The notes: generated by a model from the letters alone, not told the origin. DNA of 64,000 nt from Glandiceps talaboti (GCF_964340395.1 NC_135567.1:17687306-17751305); one strand, 5' to 3'. Shown: positions 32,880-45,180, numbered from the stretch's first letter. Numbers and translations: made by a program.

Positions 32880-35800
32880 ATGGCAACCAAAGATATTGGT
32901 AATGGTGATGGCAAACCAACTGAAGTTTGCATTGATAAAACTATTAAAAATACAATGACAGTGGAGATGACAAGTCAAAAGAAAGTTGAAGATGAGTTGC
33001 CAAGACAACAGACAGTTGAGGATGAGTTGCTAAGACAACAGACAGTTGAGGGTGAGTTGCTAAGACAACAGACAGTTGAGGATGAGTTGCTAAGACAACA
33101 GACAGTTGAAGACGAGTTGATAAGACACTCAACATCAGTGGAGATAAGTGAAGAAGAGTCAACAAGACAACAAACTTCAGTGATGGATTGTGAACAAAAG
33201 ACCATTGAAAATAATGAGAGTACATCTGATGTCTGTGAATGTGACTGTCGCTGTGATCAAAGACACTATAATGGAGACACTGAGAATCCATGGAAGTACC
33301 TTAATATCGACTCTTCAGATCATTTTGAGGGTTGTGCTGTGAAATATTACAATATGGACTTTCTGAGTGTGTGTACTGACTGTGGTAAGCCATATACACA
33401 TAGTAGGAAGAAATGTGCAGAGAGGAGAGACCGCAAACAAACACACAGTAGAGCTAATGAAGTCATTTCTTCAAAGCCACAATCCATGAATAATACTAAT
33501 AATAATTCTGCTTCAAATCAGCTGACCCCCTCTAGCAGCACAAAGCAGATGACTACACCTAGCAACACAGAGGTGACCACGCCTAGCAACACAGAAGTGA
33601 CCACAACTAGTAACACAGAGGTAACCACATCTGGCAACACAGAAGTGACCACATCTAGCAACAAAGAGTTGCCAGACATTCTTAAAATCTTGGAGCTATC
33701 AGCCACACTTAGCAACCAAGACAAATTGTTCACACCTAGCAACACCTCAGAACCCCTAAGTATTCCAAGCAATTTCCATACAGAAACATCAAAGAAGACT
33801 AATCTAACAACCTCACCTAGCAACATGCAAGAGATGATCACACCTAGCAACAAACACCAGGTGACCACACCTAGCAACTCATCTACAGAAGTCAGTGCCC
33901 TTCCTACTCATGACCACAATTATTACAAGACAAAAAGCACAGTAGAAATAACACAAAGTCAGCATAAAGACAAAGAATGCAGACAAAGTGAACACTTTAC
34001 AAGTGGTGAGTTAATTCCTAATTTTACATGATTCCTAAACAGCTTAATAAGACTCATTTCTTTATTTGCATACAGATATTGCGCAACATCCAGCAAATAC
34101 GGATACCACTAGTACTGTATGCACACAATCGATGCAAGTAATCACTGGTACATATGTAATATTTAGATGTTTATTCCCCAATATTTTCCTTCATTCATTC
34201 AGGGAAAATATGAGTGAGGCTAAGGTGGCATTGTCACTATCAGTCACTGGACGAGTAGTGACAAACCCTTAGGTCACAAGTATTTTCCGGATGAATGATG
34301 AAAAATATTGGAGAATAACCACTCCAGTAATGTAAAGAAAAATCGGGAATGTAATGGCAATTTTGAAAATCTTGATTTGTATTTCAAACACAGCAGAACC
34401 AGTGATGTAGACATGCATTGGCATGACCACATAGACACACGTTGTTGTGATGTGGAACAACCAGGGTATAAATTCCATATTTTCTGTTCAACTCAACTTG
34501 GTTTGTACATGGTGTAATTGATGGTATTGTCTGTTTTGTCTTTGACAGCTAACTACGATATGTTACATCATGACACTATGGAGGAAATTTGTGTACCTTG
34601 CCTAAGTGACATCATAGACCCTGAGATTGAGGAACAGCATAAACATATCATGCAGTCCTGGCATGACAAGACACAAGATTCACAGGTTTCCATGGAAACA
34701 TACCAGTCTAGACCCAGTGAACGATCAAACTCTAAAACACCTGAGAACCCTCTGGATGACTCTGAAACTAAAGACGACAAATCTAAGTCCAATACTAAAC
34801 AGTTGAAGATTGGCTGTGACGATGATGAGTTGATGATTGGCTGTGAAAATGGTGTCAGAATGACTGATAACTCAGATAGTTTGTCCAGGCTAACTAAAAC
34901 TGATAACACAAATTTAACTCCTGGTCCAATTCTAGGTAGACCTTCTAGCATTGATCAGCAACCAGCCATTCAGGAATCCACAGTCTCAATCTATGATGAA
35001 CAGCCAATCACCATACAGACATCAAAAGACACTGCTGAACAGCCAATCATCACACAGACATCAAAAGACACTGCTGAACAGCCAATCATCACACAGACAT
35101 CAAAAGACACTGCTGAACAGCCAATCACCACACAGACTTCAAAAGACACTGCTGAACAGCCAATCACCACACAGATATCAAAAGACACTGCTGAACAGTC
35201 AATCACCACACAGACATCAAAAGACACTGCTGAACAGCCAATCACCATACAGACATCAAAAGACACTGCTGAACAGCCAATCACCACACAGACATCAAAA
35301 GACACTGCTGAACAGCCAATCACCATACAGACATCAAAAGACACTTCTGAACAGCCAATCACCACACAGACATCAAAAGACACTGCTGAACAGCCAATCA
35401 CCACACAGACATCAAAAGACACTTCTGAACAGCCAATCACCACACAGACATCAAAAGACACTGCTGAACAGCCAATCACCACACAGATTTCAAAAGGCCC
35501 TGCTAAGCAACAAATCACCATACAGACTTCAAAAGACACTGCTGAACAGCCAATCACCACACAGATTTCAAAAGACACTGCTGAACAGCCAATCACCACA
35601 CAGATTTCAAAAGGCCCTGCAATGCAGCCAATCACCATACAGAATTCAAAAGACACTGCTCAACATCCAATCACCATACAAACTTCGAATGACACTGATG
35701 AACAGCCAATTACAATACAGTCTTCAAGAAGCCCTGCTGTCGGCGCTGAACAACTCGTCACCATTAAGACAACACATGTACAGCCAATCACCTCAAAGAA

Positions 35801-36977
35801 ACTTTATGAATTTATTGACAAACAGTTAAGTATAAGACAAACATCACTTGTAGACAATTATCAACCACCAAATACCATAGAAACAACACCTTCACAACCA
35901 ATCACCATAGAGACAACATCTGTACAACCAATCACCATAGAGACAGCATCTGAACAACCAATCACCTCAGAGGAAAGATCTGTATTTACTGACAGACAGT
36001 CAAATATAAGACAAACCCCACCTGTAAACACTCATCAACCACCAATCAATAGACAGACAATAATGTTGTCTAATGATGGACACTTACTCACCAGACTGCC
36101 AACATCTGTCAACATAAATGAACAACCAATCACAAAAGAGAAAACCAAACAAACTCTTAATAAACAACCAATCATCAGAAAGACAACAACAAAAAGCACC
36201 AATCACAGTGATGGAAATGTTTGTACAGTTGGATCTTTTGAAGATGACATTGCTGAAAACGATGACAGTAATTCACGCGATTGCCATGACAACTTTGATA
36301 GCTCCAATCAGTCAGATGAAATGACCAATCAGAGGACAGATCTCAACATTACTGACAACAGTAACAGAACATCAGACCTGCAGATTGTGACAGATCCAAG
36401 TACAAGTTCACCACCACTACAAAGTAAAACCAGTCAAAAATTAACAACACAGACCGCAATACATAGTAAAAATGTGCGTGCAAAACGTGCAAAAAGTTCA
36501 GATGATTATGAACTGATGGCAGAGAATGGTGAATCGAAATCTTACGACAAACTTTCATCTCGCAATCGAAAGAACGCCATCGCAGCCAGAGAAAACAGAC
36601 AAAGAAAAAAACAATATTTAGAAACTTTGGAAAGCGAAAATAAAAACTTAGTTTCAGAAAATGAAAAATTGGTCAAAGAATGCAGTGAAATGAAAGAAGA
36701 ACTGAAGACAGTCAAAGAAGAAGTGCAATATTTAAGAAATGTCTTGGCTCATCAAAGTACGTTGTCAAAATTACTGAAAAATATTGACAAATGTGATGTA
36801 AATTTAACGACATCATTCAGAACAAACCGAGAAAATGATACAGAGCCAGAAAGCAAAAAACGTAAAGTTACTAATTCTAACAGTGGTGGTGTTTGTTTAC
36901 ACGTCAGTGGACAAGATTCGGTTTCACTTGAATTCTGTTCTAAGTGTGCATCAATGGCAGAAGGATCTGGACCATAG
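32880..36977 (+). CDS. CREBZF-like bZIP protein, long repeat-expanded paralogue
   Basis: Exons 32880-34005, 34076-34147 (72 nt, symmetric phase 1, so optional) and 34549-36977 give 3627 nt, about 1208 residues. The bZIP lies near residue 1067 (SRNRKNAIAARENRQRKKQY, then heptad leucines). It is followed by LAHQSTLSKLLKNI and the family's C-terminal signature GGVCLHV..SVSLEFCSKCASMA, as in CREBZF/Zhangfei, a nuclear cofactor of the unfolded protein response and HCF1 partner. Most of the rest is low complexity: five 10-residue repeats (VEDELLRQQT) at about 36-85, PSNTEVTT repeats, and 19 copies of EQPITTQTSKDTA at about 549-796. A Cys-rich part (CECDCRC at about 119; VCTDCGKPYTHSRKKC at about 164) may bind metal. 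Start: ATG in AAGCCATGG just after an acceptor. Without splicing at 34006 a 383-residue product lacking the bZIP would result. Confidence 0.85.
34165..34518. mobile_element. Fold-back element, family B, copy filling intron 2 of the CREBZF-like gene
   Basis: It matches 2140-2455 in order: inverted-repeat part (TTATTCCCCAATATTTTCCT ... AAAAATATTGGAGAATAAC), then CACAGCAGAACCAGTGATGT, and the end TGTACATGGTGTAA. It covers nearly all of the 401-bp intron 34148-34548. Confidence 0.8.
34998..35738 (+). repeat. Coding 39-bp minisatellite (13-residue repeat x 19)
   Basis: Units of exactly 39 nt encode EQPITTQTSKDTA with small substitutions. Because the unit is a multiple of three and lacks stops in other frames, long artefact frames appear in another plus frame and on the minus strand. 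Confidence 0.95.
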
Positions 36978-38270
36978 ATGTATTTATTTACATATTTGAA
37001 ATGAGTTTATTGATATATTGGAAATAAGTTTGTTGACATATCAGAAATTGGTTTGTTTACATATTAGATGAGTTTGTTTACATATTAAATGACTTTATTT
37101 ACATATTAAATTAGTTTGTTTACATATTAAATGAGTTTGTTTACATATTAAATGACTTTATTTACATATTAAATTAGTTTGTTTACATATTAAATGAGTT
37201 TGTTTACATATTAAATGAGTTTGTTTACATATTAAATTAGTTTGTTTACATATTAAATGAGTTTGTTTACATATTAAATGAGTTTGTTTATATATTAAAT
37301 GAGTTTGTTTACATATTAAATTAGTTTGTTTACATATTAAATGAGTTTGTTTATATATTAAATGAGTTTGTTTACATATTAAATGAGTTTGTTTATACGT
37401 ACATGAGTTTGTTTACATGTTGGAATAATGTTTGTTTACATATTAATGAGTTCACAGTAGAAATGTGTTCGGTTTACATATTAGAAATGTGTTTGTTTAT
37501 ATATCAAAAATGTGTTTGTTTACATGTTGAAAATGCATTTGTTTACACATTGAAAATGTGTTTGTTGACATTTTGGAAATATATTTCATTACATATTTGA
37601 GATTACTAAATATGCTGTTTACATATTGCAGATCAATAAATGTGTTTGATTACTTTATTGAGCTCGGTAAATGTTTCTTTGCATAGTAGAGATTAATAAA
37701 TATTTTTTTGACATATTCAAGACGATTGTCTACATATTGAAGATCAATAAATGTGTTTGATTACTTTTTTGAGCTCGCTAAATGTTTGTGTTCATAGTAG
37801 AGATTAATAAATATGGTTTTTTTTAACATATTCAAGACCGATAAATATTTGTTTACATATTGAAGATCAATAAATGTGTTTGTTTACATAATGATAATTA
37901 ATAAATGTCTCAGGTTGGACTTTATGGACTCAAAATAACTAATTTTAATATTGGATATCAGTAACAATAAATGTTTGTTATCTTACATTAAGCTCTTGAT
38001 CCAAACTGTTACCTAAAATTTTCGACGGTGCACTTCACTCTTTGTCAAGTTTGTGTTTGGACCAAAAGCTTCAGTTCGAGATCAATAAATGTTCGCTTAC
38101 ATATTACAGATCAATACTTTTTAAATATTGTAGATCAATACAATGCGTTGTTTACAATTGAAAATCAATGAAAGTGTTGACTACATTGTTAGAGCTAGAT
38201 CAATAAATGTGTGTTTACATTTTGGAAATCGATAAAAGTGTCATCAAATCTTTCTTTACTAAGTGGTGCA
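36978..38270 (+). other. Probable 3' UTR of the long CREBZF-like gene, repeat-built
   Basis: It begins with about 18 copies of a 22-bp unit (GTTTGTTTACATATTAAATG) and passes into looser copies containing GATCAATAAATGTGTTTG. Numerous AATAAA hexamers from about 37630 to 38210 give many candidate poly(A) signals. Confidence 0.65.
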
Positions 38271-38271
38271 A

Positions 38272-38505
38272 TCTGATTAAAATCTGATGTGGTGAAAGCG
38301 ATTAGATGTCTTTATTTACCTCAGGCTCTATTTCCATCATTTTGTGATGTTTGTTTTGTTCCAGGTGATCACCACCTGACGTCTTCCTGAATGCATCGAT
38401 CACCCGGAACAAAATACACGACACAAAACGATGGAAATACGAGGTAAATAAAAACATCTAGCCACTTTCACCACATCAGATTTTAATCAGATTGTACCTA
38501 TTATG
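38272..38505. mobile_element. Fold-back element, family C
   Basis: Long inverted arms: GTGCAATCTGATTAAAATCT ... ATTTACCTC and GAGGTAAATAAAAACATC ... AGATTTTAATCAGATTGTAC. A spacer contains CCAGGTGATCACCACC. Non-coding. Confidence 0.88.
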
Positions 38506-39129
38506 GGAAGGTGACGATCACTCCCAAAATAATAAAATCGAAAACTAAGGTCAATAAACGAATGAAACAGTGCCGTATTCATTACAGATTGTAGGCATCT
38601 ATGATTAATTCCATGGCAACTCGTGATGATGAATACTATGATCCTAATACAGAATGAAAAATAGAGAATTATTGTGCATTAGATTGTGTAGTTCTCTATT
38701 AATATAGCTCAATCACGTCATACTTTTTCCTTTTTTTTTAATTATAAAAAAGGAAAACACATGGGCAAGGAGGTAGTCACACTTTCGCTCAAGGTAAGTG
38801 GTTTTCATGTTTTTCTGTGGTTAGTTTGAACATAGGGTCTATGGTTTGAAACTAAAGTTTGCTGACTTTGCAGAATCAAATATCAAGTCGCCAACTCTGG
38901 ACTACTTTCATTCATTTGAAAAGAATAATGTATTTAGTTGTTATCGACTATTTATATGTTATTTGGCATAAAAGGTGGCGTAAGTTTTATTATGCCTTTT
39001 CGTGTTTTGAAAATACTTGGGTTTATTCATGTAAGCAAGGAAATTTTGACCTATTTCTTTTGACGGTTTACAAACTTTGCGGATTTAGTCAAAACGGTAA
39101 ACTGGCAAACGTCGACTCGACGTTTCTCA

Positions 39130-39292
39130 GAGCTAAAGTTGTGACGTAGCGGCTAAAAATAGTCAACCAATCGAACGATTTTATTTACTCACGTGGGCTA
39201 AAACAACCAATCAGCAAAGGTGTATTTCCAAGGGAAACCACGCAAGTGTATTAGCAATCGTCACTTCAACGTCGGAGACGAACAGAGTAAGT
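39130..39292 (+). promoter_or_regulatory. Promoter and leader exon of the short CREBZF-like gene
   Basis: Two CCAAT boxes (AACCAATCG at 39167 and AACCAATCAGC at 39203), a CACGTG E-box near 39191 and a CRE half site (GTGACGTAG, 39139) precede a likely non-coding leader. The leader ends GAACAGA at 39287 before GTAAGT. The acceptor TTTTTCGTAG at about 39502 opens the coding exon. TSS position is inferred. Confidence 0.55.
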
Positions 39293-39530
39293 CCACGTTG
39301 TTTTGTTCCACATTTAATGTGTATTTTTGTGAATGATTCATTTTGTAACTGTCCGCAAGGAAAAACGGAGACTAAGATCTACCTGTACACGAAGTCTCGA
39401 AGCTGTATTCTGTAAGAGATCTGAGTTATTACACGCCACTGGCTGGTGAGTGTTGTCCGTCGATCGACACTAACTTGTATCTCGCATATCTGTTTTTCGT
39501 AGAGAAAACACATTGTTGTATCAATTTGGT

Positions 39531-40340
39531 ATGGAAGGATTACTCGATGTGTATACACCTTGTCTTCTAGACACACCAGAATTCACTGATTTTGAAGACC
39601 ACGCCTTCTTTGTTGACCAATCTAAGGACACAGACTTCAAAGACATCGACATACCTGTGCCAAGTCCCAGCGATATGTCTGTTTCATCGATAGAAAGCGA
39701 CCGCCTACTCAGCGAAGCCGCTTCCAGTGTGAACTTTTCGCCGACTCATTCCCTCGTGTCTGAAGAAGACGACGTCGATTTGCTCAGTTTCCTGGTCAAG
39801 GCAAACGATATTGAAACTGTATCGTCAACAGACCTGAGCACTCTGTCTTCAATGCCAAAAGCAACAAAGGGAGGTAAAAAAATGGACACTTTTGCTGTAG
39901 GCGATTCCATCCTGGAAAGAAACAGAAAAAATGCCATCGCTGCCAAAGAAAATCGACAGAAGAAGAAAAAATATGTTGAAACTCTTGAATCTGAAAATCA
40001 AAAACTGTCTGCAGATAACGAGAGATTGAACACTGAATCAAGTGAACTAAAACGTAAAGTTAGCTCCCTAGAAGAGGAAGTGTTATACTTGAAAAGTGTC
40101 CTGGCTCATCAGAGCACACTGTCCAAATTATTGAAAAACATTGGTAAAACAGATGTCAACTTAACGACATCATTCAACACCAAAACAACCAGCGAACCAC
40201 GGACCAAGAGGAGAAAAATGAACAATGATTCTAGCACGTCAACGTCTGGTGGTGTGTGTCTCCATGTCAGCCAGGACAATGTCTCTCTTGAACTCTGTTC
40301 CAAGTGTGCAAGTATGGCCAAAGGAAGTAGTCACCAGTGA
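39531..40340 (+). CDS. CREBZF: CREBZF-like bZIP transcription cofactor, short paralogue
   Basis: A single coding exon of 269 residues. The acidic N-terminal part (MEGLLDVYTPCLLDTPEFTD, then EEDDVDLLSFLVKA) looks like an activation region. The basic region RNRKNAIAAKENRQKKKKYV at about 129 is followed by a leucine zipper (SLEEEVLYLKSVL), LAHQSTLSKLLKNIGKTDVN, LTTSF, a basic nuclear-localisation stretch (RTKRRK) and the C-terminus GGVCLHVSQDNVSLELCSKC. The zipper-to-end part closely matches the long paralogue, and the pair is in tandem 2.5 kb apart. I chose ATG 39531; a TTG in frame at 39513 is upstream. Family members are nuclear and modulate ATF/CREB-type factors. Size and gene structure match the usual family better than the long copy. 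Confidence 0.9.
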   Translation: MEGLLDVYTPCLLDTPEFTDFEDHAFFVDQSKDTDFKDIDIPVPSPSDMSVSSIESDRLLSEAASSVNFSPTHSLVSEEDDVDLLSFLVKANDIETVSSTDLSTLSSMPKATKGGKKMDTFAVGDSILERNRKNAIAAKENRQKKKKYVETLESENQKLSADNERLNTESSELKRKVSSLEEEVLYLKSVLAHQSTLSKLLKNIGKTDVNLTTSFNTKTTSEPRTKRRKMNNDSSTSTSGGVCLHVSQDNVSLELCSKCASMAKGSSHQ

Positions 40341-40900
40341 ACTTGTCAATCTGCAATCTGAGGGTTGAAAAAAAACTACAAACTTGTAAAGGAGTTTCCA
40401 CTGCAACTTTGAGGCTGGGATATCATCCGGGACAAATTACTGCCAGGAGTGGTAACCCCCTTTCCAAAAAAAAAAAAATTGAGAAGGGGTGTGGTAGGTG
40501 GCAGAGTTTGACGAAGGATACTTGTATGGTATCCAAGTACAGTACAAATGATTGTGTACTAGCATGTCGTTATAACAGCTAGTCTGAAAAAAAATGCTTG
40601 AAGATACAGTTTTAAAAAAAAGAAGAAAATAACAAAGTAACAAAAATCTTTGTGGAGTATGTTAACTTTTTTTGGAACAAGAAAAAAAATGAAAAAAAAG
40701 ACAAAAAGAACAAGAACAAAGTGACAAAATATTGATACAGTATGTTAACCACGTTTGAAAACTTGAAAAAGTTTTGAAGAAAAATGAAATATGCTGTCGA
40801 CATATTTTCCTTTATTTGTGAAGCACATATATGTTGTATTGTAAGGCATATGTTTTATCGTTTGTTACGATTACTACTGGTTTATAATCTTTACTTACAG

Positions 40901-41009
40901 AATGCTGAGTGACTCCACATCTTGAGTTGCTTAGAGAGCTGGCTTGTTAAAAAAAGCAGACTTTAGTGTTTCTGGAAGAGAGTGAAGTTTGCAGCTAGTC
41001 TTTTATCTG
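40901..41009 (+). ncRNA. Non-coding exon candidate downstream of CREBZF
   Basis: A strong acceptor (CTTTACTTACAG) and donor (TCTG then GTAAGG) define 109 nt with stops in all frames. With 42789-42845 and 45306-45475 it could form the spliced 3' UTR of the CREBZF-like gene or a separate lncRNA. Confidence 0.35.
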
Positions 41010-41989
41010 GTAAGGTTTTCACAACGTTGTGTGTTTTCTGTTGATTTGACAAAGTCACTTATCAAATGCCATGTTTAGAGTTTAGGCTGAATGATTCATT
41101 GTGGTTTCCACATATGGTGAGGTATCAACAACGGATCCTTCGGCCTAGTTCATATTTGTTCCAGTTGCCCATTATCATCACCATGATATTCTGAGCCGTA
41201 GTCCTGCTGGCAGACTGAGTACGTGACTCAATTCCGACATTGTCCCTAAATAGAGAAGGAAAGGAACATTGTCTGAATTAAGTCCTGACTTATTACATCT
41301 GCAAGCTGGCCTAAAGAGCCCAAAGTAATGTAGATATGAAGACAACTGTGATGGCTGACTTTGTTAAATTTGACGGAAGACCTCCTGAAATATTTAGTTT
41401 TCAAATGACTTGGTATGACTGAAGTGTTGTGGACACTTTGTACCTATACAGTGATCCCAATAACATATAATCATTCATTTCAATTTTCTAAGAGTTGAAA
41501 AATTGTGTTACTTTGTCAAGTTTGAGTTCTCTATAGGTTTCTCTTTGTTGTAATCACTGCAACAGGTAAGTTGTGTCCACAAATCTTCAGTCGAGCCATG
41601 TCTCATTCAGAAAATTTAACGTTAACGCATTTTTTCCAGAATGTTGTACATCATTTTTCTAACATTTTCAGACACTTCATAGCATTTCAATTGTGAATAC
41701 TTTATTTTACAGCAAAGAGAGAATTCTATTTTAAGAATTGTGAAATTTTCATTTTAAGTCACTTTGGAATTGTGATTGTACAAACAATTTCTGTGAATTG
41801 TTTCTCAATACCATTTTTCTTTTCCTTTCCTTGTTCATCAATGAAGAATTCAGCACAATATAGAATGTATTAGCTGACTGACTGTCACCCTAAGGACCTC
41901 AACTACAACATGAAAACCAGAAACTAGTGAGAACAAGGGTTTCAGGTAGTATTGGCGTAAGGTAGTGTGGTTTGGTTTGTCTCTAAGAT

Positions 41990-42260
41990 TGGGAGTTCTA
42001 GAACCATAGCTAGGGAGTTCTGCATAGAGTCATAGCTAGGGAGTTCAGTGTAGAACCATAGCTAAGGAGTTCTACATAGAACCATAGCTAGGGAGTTCTA
42101 CATAGAACCAAGGCTAGAGTTCTATGTAGAACCACAGCTAAGGAGTTCTACATAGAACCATAGCTAAGGAGTTCCACATAGAACCATAGCTAAGGAGTTC
42201 TACATAGAACCATAGCTAAGGAGTACATCGAATCATTGCTAGGGAATTCTGCATAGAAAC
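41990..42260. repeat. About 26-bp minisatellite (GGAGTTCTACATAGAACCAT)
   Basis: About ten units of CATAGCTAAGGAGTTCTACA type, each containing the small palindrome TTCTACATAGAA. Confidence 0.92.
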
Positions 42261-42788
42261 AAAGCTTAGGGTATCAGTTGAATTATTTGCTTATGATGAG
42301 TTTAATATTTTCAATAGTAGTAGTTCCAGATGATTGAAGACAGTTCTAAGACGTCGTTAGTCTGTATATAGTGAAATTCAAACCATTATTTTACTTACAG
42401 GTATTTTGTTAGGGTTTATGTACGTCATTAAAAAAATGAAAAATGAAAACAATTTCCAATTCCATTATTTCTACAGACAAGAATTTAATGTTTAATATAT
42501 ATCTAAATTTGATAGTAGTTAGCTTTGTGGTCATCTGTAAGATACAACATGTGTCATACCTGTCGGCTAGTGCTCACTGAAAGGGGTTGGTCGACACACG
42601 AGGGCACCCAATAGCATAGGGACTAGCATGGTGTCAAATTCTAGACGGTTTGTCATAATTTTGTGAAATTATGTAAAACTACAAACTTCACATTGAACTG
42701 CTGTAGAATTTATTGTGTATATTTAACATCAAATTCTTGTCTGTTCTGTGCAATGAGCATGTTGACGTGTTTTCTTGAGTTCTTTCAG

Positions 42789-42845
42789 AACACCAATACC
42801 AGTGCCTGACTTCCCATCTCATCTCATCTCTGATTGGCTGTACAT
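42789..42845 (+). ncRNA. Non-coding exon candidate
   Basis: 57 nt between GAGTTCTTTCAG and ACAT/GTAAGTATG, both strong splice signals. Confidence 0.3.
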
Positions 42846-43264
42846 GTAAGTATGATGTATGTTATCATAGCTGTGATTGGTTAAAACTAACTAATGTTAT
42901 ATTACGTGATTTGCATAGTCTTAGCTACCCAACTACATCTACTTGTACCCTATTACCTAATATCATCACCTTGATATTCTGAGTCATAGTCCTGTTGGCA
43001 GACGGAGTGACTCTGACTCTGACATTCCGCATAAACAATATACCCCTGTTGTCAAGCCAACAATCTTAAGATACACTACTTGCAAATGAAATATTGATTT
43101 TTGATCAGCGAACAATATATTGTTAAAATATTAAAAATTGATCGAATAATGATAAATCAGATATTTTATGTAGATGTTAATTATTTGTCAATTTTATCCA
43201 AAAGTAGTAGTAACGGTTGAAATTATGATTAGGTGAGTGTGTTGAATATATGGTATGGACCTAA

Positions 43265-43855
43265 AATTTGTGGTCATGATGGGTGAATGGTTAGAGTGGC
43301 TGGTTGGAATCTGCAGGTTGCAGGTTCGAGCCCCATCACTGCATTTGTTTCTGAGTGACTGAAGTCCTTGGGCAAGATTTGAACCACAACTGTGCCCTCA
43401 GTCAACCCAGCTTTATAATTGGGGACCTGGTAGGATGTAGGTTGCAATGTGAATGTTTTAATCCTATGTGTACCCTAGTCAACCCAGCTGTATAATTGGG
43501 GACCTGGTAGGATAGAGGTTGCAATGTGAATGCTTTAATCCTATGTGTACCCTAGTCAACCCAGCTGTATAACTGGGGACCTGGTAGGATAGAGGTTGCA
43601 ATGTGAATGCTTTAATCCTATGTGTACTCTAGTCAACCCAGCTGTATAATTGGGGACCTGGTAGGATAGAGGTTGCTATGTGAATGTTTTAATCCTATGC
43701 GCTTATAGAGGCTACAATGGATTGTATGCTCCCCAGGGAGTTGAAGAAGTAAGGGGTCATTGTGCCGATATATATCAATGCCAGGGGTAATAATTGTAAA
43801 GCGCTTTGAGCACAGAGTGGGAATGTGCTATATAAAAACCAACATCATTGTTATT
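43265..43855 (+). mobile_element. tRNA-derived SINE with internal expansion
   Basis: The tRNA-like head has A-box-like TGGTTAGAGTGGC and B-box GGTTCGAGCCCC, then a conserved body (GACTGAAGTCCTTGGGCAAG), and a tail AAGCGCTTTGAGCACAG ... TATATAAAAACC ending in an ATT-rich stretch. Within the body an approximately 80-bp piece (CAACCCAGCTGTATAATTGG) is present four times in tandem. A single-unit copy lies inverted at 51716-52035. Confidence 0.85.
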
Positions 43856-44299
43856 ATAAAATTCTATTTGATAGGATATATTGTACCATACTGTGTATAC
43901 AGCTACACAAATATGTTTACCCACAGGTGATTCAATACCATTCAGGGTGTACAGTATGATATTATGATTACATCATTATCTCTCAGACTCTGCACACAGC
44001 CATGGCTCAATACTAAAAGTAATCCTGTGTCCAATTATTGTCATAATTTACAGCTGAGAGTTACCTCTGATTGTATTTAGATTTAGAAAACTGAAGATTT
44101 ATAGGCATGAAAGTGTTCAAATAAAATACATTTCAAACAGGGTCTGCTGTTATCAGTTCAGGGATAGGTATGCTACTGGTTCATTATCCTGACCTTGGGC
44201 TGCCAATTTCTGAAAGTAGCAGACCCCCTCCCCCGGAGAGATAGCAATGAAAAAAGGGTCATTTCAAACCCTGACCTGTACAACACAGCACTTGCAACA

Positions 44300-44632
44300 T
44301 ATTAAAGTGGCCATATGAATGAGGATTTGATATTTATTTTGGATTTTTAATTTATAGAAGAATGTTATCATGGCTTCCTACTTGAAAAATCAATATGAAA
44401 CAACATTGACCAAGTCTATGATTGTAATATATTGCAAAAAGCTAAACATTTTGTCAATAGTTTGTTATTGTACGTACAATAACAAACATTTTACACACTT
44501 ATCAGTCTTTTGCAATGACTTGGCATATGTTGTTTTACATTGATTTTTCAAGTAGGACACCATGATAAAATTTTGTAAATTAAAAATCCAAACTAAATAT
44601 CCAATCTTCATCCATATGTCAACTTTAAAATT
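44300..44632. mobile_element. Fold-back MITE, family A, full copy 2
   Basis: Same inverted structure and inner hairpin (GTTTGTTATTGTACGTACAA) as 10828-11160. Confidence 0.85.
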
Positions 44633-44829
44633 AAATTAGTTGATTCTGGTGCTGTGTATCAGTGTTGTGTATTTGAGATGTCTAGTCATTGGTCTGTTTA
44701 TGTAACCACAAAAGCAGGTTGTGTTGTGTTGAATTTTTGAATTAGGAGAATGTGTACATTACAGGTAGTACTGATTGACTACTGAGTAAGACACATCACT
44801 AGTGTCATAGTCATGAAAAATATGTGTCT

Positions 44830-45180
44830 CTGTATGTATGTATGTATGTATGTATGTATGTATGTATGTATGTGTGTGTGTGTGTGTATGTATGTGTGTA
44901 TGCATGTATTGTATGTATGTGTGTATGTATGTATGTATGTGTGTATGTATGTGTATGTATGTATGTGTATTGTTTATGTATATGTGTGTATATGTATTGT
45001 TTATGTATGTGTGTGTATGTATGTATGTATGTATGTATGTATGTATGTATGTATGTATGTATGTGTATGTATGTATGTATGTATGTATGTATGTATGTAT
45101 GTGTATGTATGTATGTATGTATGTATGTATGTATGTATGTATGTATGTATGTATGTGTGTGTATGTATGTATGTGTATAG
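44830..45180. repeat. (ATGT)n/(GT)n compound microsatellite
   Basis: About 350 bp of GTAT repeats with GT interruptions. Confidence 0.95.

Noticed and set aside
34951-35829. Long plus-strand frame (SQSPHRHQKTLLN repeats) and its minus-strand partner
   Set aside because: Both are other-frame readings of the 39-bp coding repeat; the true frame leads into the bZIP domain.
38859-39149. 96-residue plus-strand frame before the short CREBZF-like gene
   Set aside because: No family resemblance, AT-rich composition and no splice or Kozak support; it runs into the promoter region.
43270-43340. tRNA-like sequence with A and B boxes
   Set aside because: It is the head of a SINE with body and tail, and a second copy exists; it is not a functional tRNA.
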